Of a stretch of DNA of 64,000 nucleotides, positions 35,200 to 48,100 are shown one piece after another. How positions within the stretch are numbered: the stretch's first letter is position 1; each line of letters starts with the position of its first letter. A model generated the notes under the pieces. It was not told where the DNA came from, did no database searches, and worked only from the letters and a program-made list of their open reading frames with translations. The translations under genes were made by a program, and so were the position numbers. Origin of the DNA: Toxonevra muliebris. Lineage: Eukaryota; Arthropoda; Insecta; Diptera; Pallopteridae. The stretch spans positions 63,624,079-63,688,078 of the forward strand of contig OY829327.1 in the NCBI GenBank assembly GCA_963691655.1, in the 5' to 3' direction.

Positions 35200-36157
35200 G
35201 GTCTTTTCAGTAATGTCATGGTGGCACTCCCCGTTTGAACATAGGCTATATTTTATTTCAATCAATAAGAGGGCGTTGTACCTCCCACACAATTCAGATG
35301 ATTTTTAGGTATATCTCTGCAACCAGAGATTTGGTACAAAGATGTTAATTGACAATGTAATGCCGTAAAAAAAAGGTTAGTGAAATTGAAAAAGGGTGCA
35401 TGGCACCTCCTATATAATTTGAGTTTTAATTATGAAATATCTCAGTATTCATTTGTTTTCTCTGTTAAATAAATGTCATTCTGTGAAAAAATATGGGTAG
35501 GCATGGAGCAGTAGGCGTGGCCTTTTCCATACAACTCTAATGCTTTTCTATTTATCACCAGAACCATTTACAGCACAGTACTGAAATTTTGTTAAGGCCG
35601 TCGGTTGACAAGACCACGCCACAGAAAAAAAATGTGAGTGGAATTGAACTTTCCCTATAACCTGCATTTTCATTATTGTATATCTCCGGAACTATTTGTG
35701 GTGCAGTTGTTGTTGTTTTGGTGCAGTACTAAGATTTGGAATGAAAATATTATTTGTCAATAGAATTCAGTGGGTAAAAATGGGTTAGCTTCGGTTTTAT
35801 ATATACAAAATTAATTTTGTATATTTACAAAATTAATTGTGGTACATTATTGATTGTTGATATGAGAATTTTGATTCCCAGTAGAAAATGCTAGAAAAAA
35901 ATAAAGATAAAAAATTGCGGGACCCCTCCCATGCAAAGGAAATGTTTAAAACTGTATACCTGAGAAACTATAGCAAAGAATATAATTATAGTTATTGGGC
36001 ATGTAAATTATATGAATGATGAGTGCAATAATTAGATGTTGATCGGAGACTGACATGCTCATACGGCCATAGGTTTTGCTAAAGTTTATTGTTGTAATTT
36101 TTGTATTACTTCTACTTTGCCAGATCCGGACAGCGAAGCTGGGCAAAGCCCAGCTAG
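35200..36157 (+). mobile_element. Helitron-like non-autonomous element
   Basis: The right end has a 7-bp stem hairpin GCTGGGC-AAA-GCCCAGC (36138-36154) that runs directly into CTAG (36154-36157), followed by T. This matches the Helitron 3' rule (hairpin, CTRR, insertion before T), although the hairpin is closer to the end than usual. Upstream, a degenerate motif like TATATCTCnGnAACTA recurs at about 35312, 35436, 35549, 35679 and 35949. The left end is not identified and there is no RepHel ORF. Confidence 0.5.
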
Positions 36158-36548
36158 TATACGATAAAAACTATTGCTTTGTGATAACTGAAGTATGGCG
36201 ATATTTGTAGTACTGCAGAGTGCTAAACGCAAAATGAAAAAATATTCGCTATTGCGAATATATAAATATCCGGTGGTAAAAATGAAAACAGCCTAACTCG
36301 ACTTAAGACAGAAAAATTTTTGTGGTATATTTTAGTTATAAATATTAAACTGGTGGTGAATTTTAAAGTAATTTTTAGAGTTATATATCATTTCAGGAAT
36401 GGTCTTTGATTTTTGTTCTTAAATAAATATTAGTTTGTAATTTCTTTAATATTTCTATTCAATTGAACTCGGCCGACAAAAAAATTAACTTAAGTTACTA
36501 TTATTTTTAACACAGATATCTCCAAATAAGAAACTCAAGATAATCTAT
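36158..36548. other. Intron 1, unassigned
   Basis: No recognisable feature. Confidence 0.4.
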
Positions 36549-36698
36549 AGCCCTATTCACGATAAGTTTGCGAATGATCTTGCATCATTGCAATTACAAA
36601 TTTTTATTACATATCGCTTATATTTGTTGTTGTAACAGCAGAAAAATTTTGAATTTGCCATGATGCAAGACTATTTGCACCGTAACGTGAATAGGGCT
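36549..36698. mobile_element. 150-bp MITE
   Basis: TIRs begin AGCCCTATTCACG at both ends, with GTCTTGCATCAT/GATCTTGCATCAT further in. It is flanked by TAT on both sides (36546-36548 and 36699-36701). Confidence 0.75.
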
Positions 36699-37224
36699 TA
36701 TAAGTATGTAGATGCTGATGCTCTTGGCAGGGGAGAAGATAAACCTTTAATAAATAGTTTACTCATCAAAAAGTTTAAAAAAAACTTTTAAGTCAAAAAC
36801 AATTGTTTTTATTAATAATGTTTCGCTTCATTGTAAATTAAACGAAAGTAACGACGAGTACTACTAATTTTAGATAATACCTTTTTGGATATCGCTTCGG
36901 AAAGTTGAACAGCTTTCACAGTATAATCATCTATTTTTTGTTTATATTTTTGTAGAACAAATTTCATCTCATCTTACTGGTAGCTTTTTCCTCTGTTGTA
37001 ACGCAAACAAACCCTTTTCCCCCCTCCTACTTGAATATCACCCTACCATTAGATCATATTTAGTGTAACTGATTTTTTGGATTGGTCCAATATAACTTCA
37101 TGCTTGGTTAAATTTAAAAAGGCTAAGTATAAGTAAATTCTTTATAATATGGGTTTTTTCAAGTCTAAATGGCCCTTCTCAAATGACCTCATTATTTTGA
37201 CTTTTATTTAATTTATGTTTACAG
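36699..37224. other. 3' end of intron 1
   Basis: Nothing recognised apart from the splice acceptor TTTATGTTTACAG ending at 37224, which precedes exon 2. Confidence 0.5.
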
Positions 37225-37611
37225 ATTGCGGCTTTTCTAATGAAGAAATTAGAATCGTTGGTGGAAAACCAACCGGAGTAAATCAATATCCATGGATGGC
37301 ACGTATTGTTTATGATGGGAAATTTCATTGTGGTGGATCTTTGCTAACAAAGGATTACGTGCTTACTGCAGCCCATTGTGTGAAAAAACTTCGACGTTCA
37401 AAAATCAGAATTATATTTGGTGACCATGATCAGCAAATTACTTCTGAATCAAAAGCAATTCAAAGGGCCGTCACAGCTATTATAAAACACCGAAGCTTTG
37501 ATCCTGACACTTATAATAATGATGTAGCCTTACTAAAATTAAGAAAGCCAATTTCTTTTTCAAAAATTATAAAGCCTGTTTGCCTTCCACGGTACAACTA
37601 TGATCCTGCAG
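37225..37611 (+). CDS. CG11836: Exon 2 of trypsin-like serine protease (activation site, catalytic His and Asp)
   Basis: Codes residues 90 (last two bases) to 219 (first base). It opens with DCGFSNEEIRIVGGKPTGVN: R99|I100-V-G-G is the trypsin-type activation site, and C91 pairs naturally with the pro-piece Cys motif. The catalytic His is in LTAAHC (His140, codon 37374-37376) and the catalytic Asp is in NNDVALL (Asp189, codon 37521-37523). The acceptor is ...TTTACAG at 37224 and the donor is GTAAAA at 37612, which is weak at its fifth position. The next codon is split G|GT, matching exon 3. The sequence, including YPWMARIVYDGKFHCGGSLL and SFSKIIKPVCLPRYNYDPAG, is as I remember Drosophila CG11836, with few changes. 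Reading into intron 2 would stop at 37707-37709. Confidence 0.93.
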
Positions 37612-38214
37612 GTAAAAATTTTAGTTGTGATATATATGGTAAGCTCAATAAACGGAAACGAATAATGAGCCAAAAAGGTGCTCACATCAAATTCGCATGT
37701 TGCATATAAAATATTGTGGGTAAAATCACTTTTATTCACTTCGTATGAGTGGAAATTATAAAAATAACTTTTTCTTCGGGCTGTATTTTGTGCATGTAGA
37801 CGGGAATATCGCATTGTTACCGTTCTAAAAAGGGCACAACGAACTGTGAGTATCTTTTAGGTGATTTCGGACTGTGAGCTTAACATATCTGTGGTCGAAA
37901 GAAGTAATCGCTTAATTCGAATTTAAAAAGAATTAAGTTATAAATGCTATCATGTTCTCCTTACTGTACTGCACAGTCACGTAAAATTCCTACGTTACTT
38001 AAAACCAAAGTTATGAAAAAAGAAACATAGTCCCTTACGTTGAGTGGCAATCAGTTGCATTTACTTCAAACAATGTTTGTTCGAAATGAGGAAACTTGTG
38101 CGATTACAGCGTTTGACCGCATATATGTATTTACAATGAGTTTTTTACTTTATTTATATTTATAAATCAATCTGATTTAGTTTTACCTTTTTGCTTTGAA
38201 GTGAAAATAACAAT
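37612..38214. other. 5' part of intron 2, unassigned
   Basis: No transposon ends or ORFs recognised. Confidence 0.4.
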
Positions 38215-38705
38215 ACTGTAATCCCCACTTCATTGCATCGCACTTAATTGATTTCCCCGCTTAATTAACCGAACAGCGTTGTCATATTACATTTTTATAA
38301 GAAATGTACGGTGAAATTCTCGTTTTATTGAATTTCCAGGTTATTTGCATAGAAAAATTTTGGATATTAGTAAAATCCCCCTTAATTGTCCCCCAAAAAA
38401 TTGCATCACTTTAAAAACGTTCCACAAAACCATAATTGGCAACACTTTAATGTGCCGATAAGTGTATCGGCTGTGGTAAATTTAATAAATGTAAGTTTTG
38501 CGAATACATAATATATCATATAAATTTATTTATTTTATAAATGAGCCAAAGGAAGCACAAAGCGCTTTCAGTAAAAAGAAAGAAAATTGCAGTTAAGCGG
38601 GATTTTTTATTGAGCAACAGCTCAATTAAGCCCGATTTCGTTGAGTTTCCCGGTTAATTGAACTAAACTGTGATCACTTTTCCTTGTGCAGTTAAGCGGG
38701 CGTTA
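38215..38705 (+). mobile_element. pogo-like remnant
   Basis: Words such as CTTAATTGATTTCCCCGCTT and AGTTAAGCGGG resemble the ends of pogo-family elements. A short frame from the ATG at 38541 reads SQRKHKALSVKRKK, like the start of the pogo/CENP-B helix-turn-helix, and stops soon after. Boundaries are not fixed. Confidence 0.4.
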
Positions 38706-38770
38706 GTGTATATAAAAAAGTAGAAAATATTCAAATAGCCCAGTCGGTAGAGTAAAAAATGCACCAAAAG

Positions 38771-39420
38771 TTCATAAAAACTCCTAACTGCGATTTTTTA
38801 TCAGTAATTGTTAGTGGGGATATGATAGATGGAAAAACCACTAAAATCAGTTCTGGGGTTGCAGAGCGACCCCCCAAAAAACCCCCTCTTTGGTGAAAAA
38901 AGCCTTCTTGTACTAATAACTAGTTAACCGTTAAAGATATCAAAAAATTATCCGTTATCAATAAAAATGGCAGAGGATGTTGAACTTTATATCCTCTTCA
39001 AAACCCTTTTCGATTTTTGTTCCTAGCTTGTTTGGTTTTCGAGTAATTCAATTTTTCCTATAGGCTCCGCATTCAAAAATTCAAATAAACGAAGATGCGC
39101 GCGCATCCACAGTACATCCAAAGTACTAAATTTGCAATTTCTTAAATATTGAATATCTCGAAAACTATGACATATACAAAAAAATTACTTAGGACCTTTT
39201 TTTTTAGGAAATCACTCAAACTTTTTTTCTGTGGTAAGTAATTTTTTGATATCTCCAACGGTTAACCAGTTATTAGTAAAAAAAAGGCCTTTTCACCAAA
39301 GGGCGGATTTTTTGAGGGGGTCGCTCTGCAACCCCAGAATTGATTTTCGTAGTTTTTGAATCTATCATATCCCCATTAACAATTACTGAAGAAAAATCTC
39401 AGTTTAGAATTTTTATGATG
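38771..39420. mobile_element. Foldback element FB-2
   Basis: Inverted arms of about 180 bp (38771-38950 and 39239-39420) share CAGTAATTGTTAGTGGGGAT, TCTGGGGTTGCAGAGCGACC and GTTAACCGTT-type blocks with scattered mismatches. The central 290 bp has no ORF. Confidence 0.78.
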
Positions 39421-39840
39421 TAAATCTTTATAATGACTGAACTAAAAGATTTTAAAATTTTATGAAAATTAAAATTGCAAGTAATCTGGAGTTGTTGATC
39501 TCGAATACTATACCATTTCATTAAATCTTATAGTGTTGTACTTGTGTGCCTGTTATAGTAAATTTGTGCACTTCTGCCTTTTTGCAGAAATCAATATCAA
39601 ATAAAATACGGGTTTGTGCAGTGCCGCCATTATTGTCATTGGTTTTTCTGCTGCTTATTTGTTGCACTCGACTTTTGTTTATTCCATCCGGCAAATTCTA
39701 ATGTAGCGCCTTGGGCTAGATAAATTTTTGGCAATCATATTCATCACACAACTGTCAAAAATTTACCCACTCAAGTACTTTGATACCATTTGGCACAAGC
39801 TCTGTTAAATACTTAATTATCTGAGTAGACTTTTTGGTGG
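39421..39840. other. Intron 2, unassigned
   Basis: No recognisable feature. Confidence 0.35.
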
Positions 39841-42400
39841 CTATAAAACACATAGAGAGCCCGAAATGCCAAATAAGTTTTTTCACTAAAAACTTGTAGC
39901 CTGACTCCCAATCGTGCTTCAAAGCACTTCGGTAGCATACCAAACACAATATTGTGTTTGTTTCATTTTAATGTTCCGCATAGTCGTCATTTGAGTTTAT
40001 CAATCATAATGATTGAATCATTCTGTTTTAGGCTGCTGAAGTGTATGCACGGTGGTGGTTTACACGCGCAGCAATGTGTTTATTTGAATTGAAATATATG
40101 TATATTGCCCCATTTCAGTATGTGTGTGTATGTGTATGAATATACCCAGTTGAACTTTGCATGATCGTAAGAGCAATCATTGAGCGCTCCAAAGCGAGCA
40201 ATCGATTACTCCCTATTGCTCCGGAGCTCTTGCATTTTGTACTCCTTTAAAACATTGCATGTACTAGGGCATAAAGTACTCGTTTTAGCCTCCAAAAGGA
40301 GTAATAAAGGAGGACAAGATTACGAGCATGAGCTCACTTGCATCTCATAGAATAACAAAACTCCGAAATAGTTTCTTACAAAATTGATGACACCTTATAT
40401 TTTTTTAATTATAATGTTATATTCATTTTTGTTCATTATTTTTTATTTTTTTTTTTATTATTTACTATTATCGTTTCATAATTTTATTATTTTCTTGAGT
40501 TGCATTTTTCCAGGCTCGAACCTGTGGCTGAAAAATTCGCATCGCGAATATTAAACGACGCGATTACCAACTGAGCAACACAAGCAAATTTATTGTCGTT
40601 GAATTTTGTTTCTTTTACTCTTGCAATGATTCTATTACTAATTACTGAGTTTTAACTCTTTGATGCACACGATTTTAAAGAAAATAAAAACACCCGTTAC
40701 ACAGATATATTTTTTGGTTTATTTCATTATCAGTAGAATGAGAAACTGTAAATAAAATATTAAACTGTATGACAAAAGTAATTTCAACTTTTCGAGGTGG
40801 GTTAAAATATATCACACTATGCATAAAAAAATATGCGGGGCAGTTTTTACCCTACCTATCGTAAAGGGTTAACTGGGCAAGAGAAATAAAAATAGACCAT
40901 ATAAAATTATGAAATTGTGTTAGTGAAATTCAAAAAATTTTGTTACTGTATTGGAGTTGCTCTCGTTTGAGGAGTACTCACTGTTTGTGTAACTGGGGAT
41001 AAATGATTTTATATTTTAGAAGTTTTGCCTTTTCTGTTTGTGAACGCAATAGCAATTTGCATGATCGTATGTAAGTGAACTTGTAAGTACGGAATGTAGG
41101 GAAAATTTCTCTATTGAAAATGATGTTGCGGAACATACAAATGATGAGCAATATTGGGTTATTATGCACCTACAATTTTATTTCAATGATCATAGCAGGA
41201 TGTAATATACATCTCTTACATTTTACAATATTTCTAACCAATATTGTTCTAATTTAAGAATCTGAAATTAATTATTCTGTGGGTGAAAATAAGTAATTGA
41301 AGTAAAATCAAAATTTGTATGTACCATTAATAACAACATTTGTCTCTTTCTGGCTTTTTTGTTCATTAACTTTTCGTCTGTACTCCAGTGTCAAAAACGA
41401 CACAACCAACAAAAGAAAAAAAAACACGAACAAAATAGGTATTAATAACTGAGAGTTTATTTCTTCTCCCCTTAAAAAAAGAAGAAAATAACTGTGGCTA
41501 GGGGGGAATTACGGCACCGACAATTATATTATATAAATTATTTTTCGCAAGTGATGTATGGATACATATAGGAATTGAAAAATTTATTTAATTTTATTAT
41601 GAATTTAATTCAATTTTATTTTTTTTAATCCTAGAATACTAATGCCATTTTTTTCATACGTAAATACTAATTCTCGAATCGAATCGACTAACATGTATTT
41701 AAATCTGATTTTTTCTTCGACATCAATTGTCAACAAATGTTTTTTATATACTTTTATTTTAATATGTTAGGTTGAGTTAGGTTAGGTTTAATATGTTGCA
41801 AGTAAAAATAAATTAAAAGTTTTGCCGTTTTGAGTTTTTCAGTTTAAAAATTCATTTTTAAAAGATACTGAGAGAAAACTGTGCCACAAAATATAAAGGG
41901 TATAATGAAAGGTTGACGTTTTCTTAGTATAAAAACATTAGTTTTCTTCAACACTATTATTTTTAGGTAAAAAATTTAGTTTTTGTGCCATTTTCACTTA
42001 GTCGTTGTTTACCCGACCAATTAAGGCAATATAGGATTTTGTACCGGACAAATTAATACATGATAGTGATTTGTACCTACTCATTTAAAGCAAGTTGGAG
42101 GATTTGTATTACTAGTATTATATTACTGTTAAAAGAATCAAAAGTTTATTTATGATTTCAATAAAGATTGCATTTGAAAAAGCTATTTCCTAGAAGTGTA
42201 AAAGTATCAAAATTTGAGGCAAAACGTATCCGTACAATGCACATCATACAAAATTAGTATTAATAGTATATTAAGGTGCTAGCAAAAATTAGATTTCGAT
42301 TATTTTATAAAGATTCCCAAAATATTTCGGCTCTAGTAATCTGTCGCACAAAAATTATTCTAGCGCGACAACATTTTTTGTGTGGTCAAATGGCGTCCTT
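39841..42400 (+). repeat. E1 left inverted arm
   Basis: Blocks match, in reverse complement, a right arm that is split between 43700-44226 and 51583-51838. Examples are CACATAGAGAGCC, GCCTGACTCCCAATCGTGCT, CATTTCAGTATGTGTGTG, CTTTTCTGTTTGTGAACGCA and AAAGGTTGACGTTTTCTT. Unmatched segments (about 40150-40990 and 41200-41640) look like secondary insertions, including the SINE-like unit at 40430-40600. No ORFs. Confidence 0.65.
40430..40600 (-). mobile_element. tRNA-like SINE or tRNA pseudogene
   Basis: The minus strand has A box TTGCTCAGTTGG (40567-40578) and B box GGTTCGAGCC (40513-40522) at tRNA-like spacing. An A/T-rich tail follows (T-run at 40438-40460 on the + strand). The stems do not form a convincing full tRNA cloverleaf, so I favour a SINE or pseudogene. 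No target duplication found. Confidence 0.5.
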
Positions 42401-42889
42401 CAGACCTTAGTAATCGGGGGGAAAAAATAACTGTTCGCTGTCTCTCATTATCCAAGCCATGCTTCTCATCACTCACCTACTCCCATATGAATTACGAAAA
42501 AATTCGGGAAAAACTTGCTGATGCCGCATTTAAGTTTTTCTCACCCGTTAGGGCTTAAAATAAATCGTAGTACGATTTCCTCAAATGGCGCTATTTTAAA
42601 ATTTACCTTATGCGGCGACCGTAGCTGGGCTTTGAATTTCACGGCGGATACCGACGGATATGAAACATAATTTACCTCTTTAACTATGCTATAAGGAATA
42701 TGTTAATCAATACTAGAACTTAAAACCTCGTAAAACACTTTTTAAAAGCTTATGTAAAAATTGCTTTCTTCATTTTTTGAAAGTAAAAATTACGAATTCT
42801 TCAACAAGCTGCCACATACTTACTAAAAGTTGAAATAACCCAAACGCATAACACAACACTCTGAAAATGTACCATTATTCACCTAAAAC
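42401..42889. other. E1 centre, unassigned
   Basis: Between the E1 left arm and the hAT-like foldback; no ORF. It contains the left copy of the octamer CCTAAAAC (42882-42889). Confidence 0.35.
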
Positions 42890-43646
42890 CAGGGTTCAGA
42901 AAAATACACACACTGAATAAAAATCCCGTACATAAATGTAAACACACACAGTTTAGAGCAACCAACACATATTTTTATTTTCATATCAATTTTGTGTGTA
43001 TCCAAAGCTTGTTCGGTGTCTTACACGATCGTGTATGTGTATCGTTTTAATATTTGGTTTCGTTCGCATACATCGTTAGTTCACGTATAGTGCGATCGAA
43101 CATACACAAACCACACACAGGTCGGTGAACAACAATACTTTACACTCGTGAGTGACTAAAAATGAATACGTTCTTCGTTCGCGAACGGAAAAATCTGATT
43201 GCTTTTTGTTGGCATAGTTATATTGAGTTAGTTTTGCATTAATTTACGAATCAATGCACTGCATAACAACAAACGAACGCAATGAAAAATGAATTCTTGT
43301 TTCTAGGCGTAAATTTATCGCGTTGAAACAATTCTTGTCATTTTTTTTTTGCGTGTATCAGATTTTTCCGTTCGCGAACGAAGAACGTATTCATTTTTAG
43401 TCACTCACGAGTGTAAAGTATTGTTGTTCACCGACCTGTGTGTGGTTTGTGTGTGATCGATCGCACTATACGTGAACTAACGATGTATGCGAACGAAACC
43501 AAATATTAAAACGATACACATACACGATCGTGTATGACACCGAACAAAATTTGGATACACACAAAATTGATATGAAAATAAAAATATGTGTTGGTTATTT
43601 TTCAACAATACATTGTGTGTATGGTGTGTGTACTTTCTGAACCCTG
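42890..43646. mobile_element. hAT-like foldback element with 8-bp target duplication
   Basis: Begins CAGGGTTCAGAAA and ends with its complement, TTTCTGAACCCTG. It is flanked by perfect octamers CCTAAAAC (42882-42889 and 43647-43654), the hAT target length. The arms, 42890-43200 and 43358-43646, are near-identical inverted copies, especially the inner ~230 bp, which contains the self-complementary word TTCGTTCGCGAACG. The loop is about 157 bp. No coding sequence. Confidence 0.92.
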
Positions 43647-43699
43647 CCTAAAACCGATACGACCACTTTACACAACGGAATTCTGAAGAATAAACGAAA

Positions 43700-44226
43700 A
43701 ATAAAATACCAGTACATACGTTCTCGCGCTACCTCAGTCCTAACAAAAAAACTTTAACGTTGTTGTGACGAGTCTTGACCTTTTTTGATGAACAATAGTT
43801 GAAAAAAGGGGATTCAACTATTTAAAATAAGAAATTGTAATGGTCATTGAAATTTGCGACAGGAAATTTTTTGATTTATGCCGTGCTAGAATAATTATCC
43901 AGACCACTGTTTGTCGTGAGCTAGATTTGTATTTTTGTTGTAAAATTTTTCGTTTGGTTACTTTTGGCCAAATAAATTAAATTTTTTACCTAAAGATGAT
44001 AGTGTTAAAGAAAACTAATGTTTTTATTCCAAGAAAACGTCAACCTTTCATTAAACTCTAGAACATTAATGATAGTCGATTCGACTAACATCGTTTATAT
44101 TACAAGTGTACATACAATCATGCAAAGTGATATTGCGTTCACAAACAGAAAAGACAAAACTTCTAAAATATAAAATCATTTATATATTAATTAATTCACA
44201 CACACATACTGAAATGAGGCAACATA
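43700..44226 (-). repeat. E1 right inverted arm, inner part
   Basis: The reverse complement matches the left arm from the AAAGGTTGACG block out to CATTTCAGTATGTG. It is interrupted at 44227 by element E2. The arm resumes at 51583. Confidence 0.65.
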
Positions 44227-44626
44227 CCCTGCAGTGAAACAGCGAACTAGATGCAAAAAGATATAGTTCTGTGGTTGGAATAAATTCACTAGTTCGGTAG
44301 TTAGTTCCTTATTGAATGCAAAGATTCGCCAGTTGAAGCAAAACTATTTTCTTTTTTTCTTGGACTAGTGCATATTATGGTGACAAGTACATCTATAGAT
44401 TCGCCATTTCGAAGTCTTAAATGATCGGTATGCTGTGTCGTTTTACAAAACCAAAAAAATTCTGCTTCGTAATTGTTCTTCGTCATTTACTGCTATTTTA
44501 ACAGGAATTTGTCTTCAACTAATTTTGCTTGTAATTGTGTAATTTTTGAGCAAGTCGGACGCAAGAAGTTAAGTGAATTTGTGAAAATAAGATTTGTAAT
44601 TTGATGACGGTGTAATTATTAATAAA

Positions 44627-44705
44627 ATGTTGAACAAAAAGTCCGTGAATAAAAACAATCGACCTATCTTGAAGTACAGCCATGGCGCAAATTTACAGTC
44701 TCAAT
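44627..44705 (+). pseudogene. Possible first coding exon of E2
   Basis: An ATG at 44627 opens a 26-codon frame (MLNKKSVNKNNRPILKYSHG and 6 more) ending at a good donor GTAAGT (44706). A candidate 80-bp intron ends TTCTTTTTCAG at 44785. Splicing would create a TAA at the junction, so the product would stop there. It may be the start of a decayed transposase; the protein is not recognised. Confidence 0.3.
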
Positions 44706-45141
44706 GTAAGTATTTATTTAGTTATTTGTCATTTATTAATTTACTTATTTTTTTATTTATCAATTTATTTATTATTCTTTTTCAGAAATGACTTATGCAT
44801 AAAACAAAACATAAATGGAAACACTCACTGAGCAAAAAGTCTTAGTAACCAAACTAACTCGTCTGAAGATAACCTGAAGGAAGTTTATAAGAAATATGTG
44901 CAGAAAATCAAATTTTATATATATATTATAAATGGATCTATTGTATTCTTTTTCTGAGTTAATTTATTAAGAAAAACCGCCATATAATAAATTCGCATTT
45001 TATTTATTAGGGGTTAAGGTATTTAAGAACTAAAGCTGAAACTAGTTATTCAAGAACTATTAACGAACTAGTGCAGGAACTAGTTATTAAAGGACTAGCG
45101 AAATCACTAGTCCCAAGGTAACCAAGGCATAAGATAACCAA

Positions 45142-48100
45142 TCGACACCTCCTATGACCCGGCAGAACAACGCTGCGAAGCTCATTTTGTGCAAAACACA
45201 GTTAAAACTGAGCAAGGTCGATTAATGGTAAAGTTACCATTTGTTGATAACACCGAGGCCCTAGGCGAATCTAGAGGAATTGCAGTGAATAGGTTCCTGG
45301 CTCTGGAAAGGCGCTTAGCAAAACACGACGAGCTTCGAAAGCAGTACACACAATTCATGGAGGAGTACGAGCAACTCGGTCACATGACTGAGATTGGTAT
45401 CGATGATGTACTATCTCCAAACTACTTCATACCTCACCATTGCGTGACAAAGCCGGACAGTAGTACAACAAAACTTCGGGTAGTATTCGACGCTTCAGCC
45501 AAGACATCATCTGGCAGATCACTCAACGACATCATGCATATTGGACCAACAACTCAAAGTGAGCTGTTCTCAATCCTTCTGCTTTTTCGGCTACCAAGAT
45601 ACATCTTTACTACGGATATTCAGAAAATATATAGGCAAATTCTCATCTATCCTGAAGACCGCCGATACCAGCTTATCATCTGGAGGAATGATCCAAAGTA
45701 ATCTATGAAATACTATCAACTCAATACAGTCACATACGGAACAAGATCAGCACCGCATCTGGCCACAAGATGCTTGCAGCAAATTGCAAGGGATAACAAA
45801 ACACAGTATCCATTAGGAGCGCAATTGCTGCAAGACAATTTTTATGTGGATGACGGACTCGGAGGGTCCGACAGTTTGACGAAGGCCATTGAAGCACAAA
45901 GGCAACTCGACCAAATGTTAAAGTTGGCCGGGTTTAATTTACGAAAATGGTGTGCAAACAACTCTCAACTTCTCCAGAACATCCCAAACGATAATCAAGA
46001 AGTCAATTTGGACTTCTCGGATAAAAGCGACGAGGCAATAAAAACCCTTGGGCTAACATGGCTTCCAAAAACCGATAGATTCTGCGTGAAGGTGAAATTA
46101 GGACCCACAAAAAGAGTCACCAAAAGAACAATTACATCGGATCTAGCAAGACTCTTTGACCCACTGGGTATTTTAGCACCAGTGGTAGTAACAGCCAAAC
46201 TATTCATACAGGAGTTGTGGCAGCTCAAGTTAGCCTGGGACGAAGCCCTACCAGTAGAACTACACACAAGGTGGTTAACATTCCGCGAGAATCTTACCGA
46301 ATTAAATAATCTTAAATTTTCACGCCACATCTTCAAGGGAGGAATACCAGATTCAATACAACTTCATGCGTTCGGTGATGCATCTGAAAGAGCTTCTGGT
46401 GCTGCTGTATACATTCGGTCCGTTTTTAAGGACGGAGGAGTAATGGTGAGACTTTTATGCGCCAAGTCACGTGTCGCACCACTCAAACGTCAAACTCTGC
46501 CTCGATTAGAACTATGTGCAGCAGTACTATGCGCCAAACTCGTTAGCAGAGTACAGAATGATCTCAGTTACAAGGACTATCCCACCTTTCTATGGACAGA
46601 TTCAGAAATTGTTTTGTCTTGGATCAACTCGGCGTCATCTTCATTCCAAACTTTTGTGGCCAACAGAGTATCTGCGATTCAAGAGTTGACCTTGCCAGAA
46701 CAATGGCCCCATGTTGGTTCCAAGGACAACCCGGCTGACGTGCTATCAAGAGGACTAGCGCCAAGGGCCTTGGCAGCCTGTCAATTATGGTTTTACGGAC
46801 CATTCTTCCTTCATGGAAACCAAACAATGTGGCTTCCAAAATTCTCTGCTGGCCTCGCTATTGAAAATAACATGGAAAAAAGGCAAAGGGCACCAGTATC
46901 TGTGGTAACCGTAGTCACCCAGAACGAGCTAATTTACACCATAAATCATAAAAACTCATTCAGAACTCTCCAAAGAGTAATGGGATACATCTTGCGGTTC
47001 ATCAATAAAGCACGCCACCACAGACATCCATGCATGTCAGGAATGGCGCTAAGCCCCAAGGAATTGGATGATGCACTAATCATGATTGTCCAGCAAATAC
47101 AAAAGACAGACTTCAGCGATGACATCAAACATCTGAAATACAATAAAGAGATAAAAAGGACAAGCGCTCTCAGCACGTTGTCCCCATTTATAGACGACAA
47201 AGGGACTCTGAGAGTGGGAGGACGACTGAAAGCAGCAACAATATCCTACGATGCCAAACACTAAATGCTGCTCTCATACCACGATCCAGTTGTGAAATTA
47301 TTGATGCAGAAGATCCACAATCAACACAAACATTGTGGAGCCCAAACGCTATTATCCATAATGCGTGAAAGATTTTGGCCCATTAAGGGTAAATGCATGG
47401 CTAGGGCAATAGTCCAAAATTGCATAACATGCACCAAAACAAGACCCCAGTTACTTCACCAGGTAATGGGAAATTTACCAACAACACTAATCACTCCAGC
47501 GCGTCCATTCACAAACACTGGAGTAGACTACTGTGGACCATTCTGGGTACACTTCAAGCTACGTGGAAAACGACCACACAAGGCATACATCGCAGTATTC
47601 TGTTGCTTTGCCACTAAGGCTGGTCAGCGACCTCACAACAGAGGCCTTCATCGGTGAACTAAAACGAATTACAAGCCGGCGAAGACACTGCCAAAATCTA
47701 TACAGTGATAACGCCACCAATTTTGTGGGCGCCAAGAACCAATTGGCAGAATTAACATCAGCCATCTATTCACCAGAAGGGGCACGCAAGATTACAGAAG
47801 AATGCAGCAACAAAGGAATTCAGTTCAACTTTATTCCACCTAAAGCACCTCATTTCGGAGGCCTTTGGGAAGCTGCTGTAAAATCTGCAAAACACCTCCT
47901 GGTCAGGAGTGTATCAACAGCATCACTGACATATGAGGAACTCGAGACGGTGATTGTGGAAATAGAGGCCATTCTCAACTCAAGACCGCTAACTCCCATG
48001 TCAGAAGATCCAAATGATCTAACTGCAATAACACCAGGACATTTCTTAATAGGAGAGCCACTCACTACTCAAGTTGATGTGAACGCAGAACCGCTAAAAG

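Noticed and set aside
35200..36146. Satellite array
   Set aside because: The recurring motif is spaced irregularly and the intervening sequence is not shared, so it is not a tandem satellite.
37612..37709. Alternative C-terminus of the protease by intron 2 retention
   Set aside because: It would add about 32 unrelated residues and lose the catalytic serine; nothing in the sequence supports its use.
40513..40578. Functional tRNA gene
   Set aside because: A and B boxes are present but acceptor and anticodon stems do not pair convincingly, and an A-rich tail follows; SINE or pseudogene is likelier.
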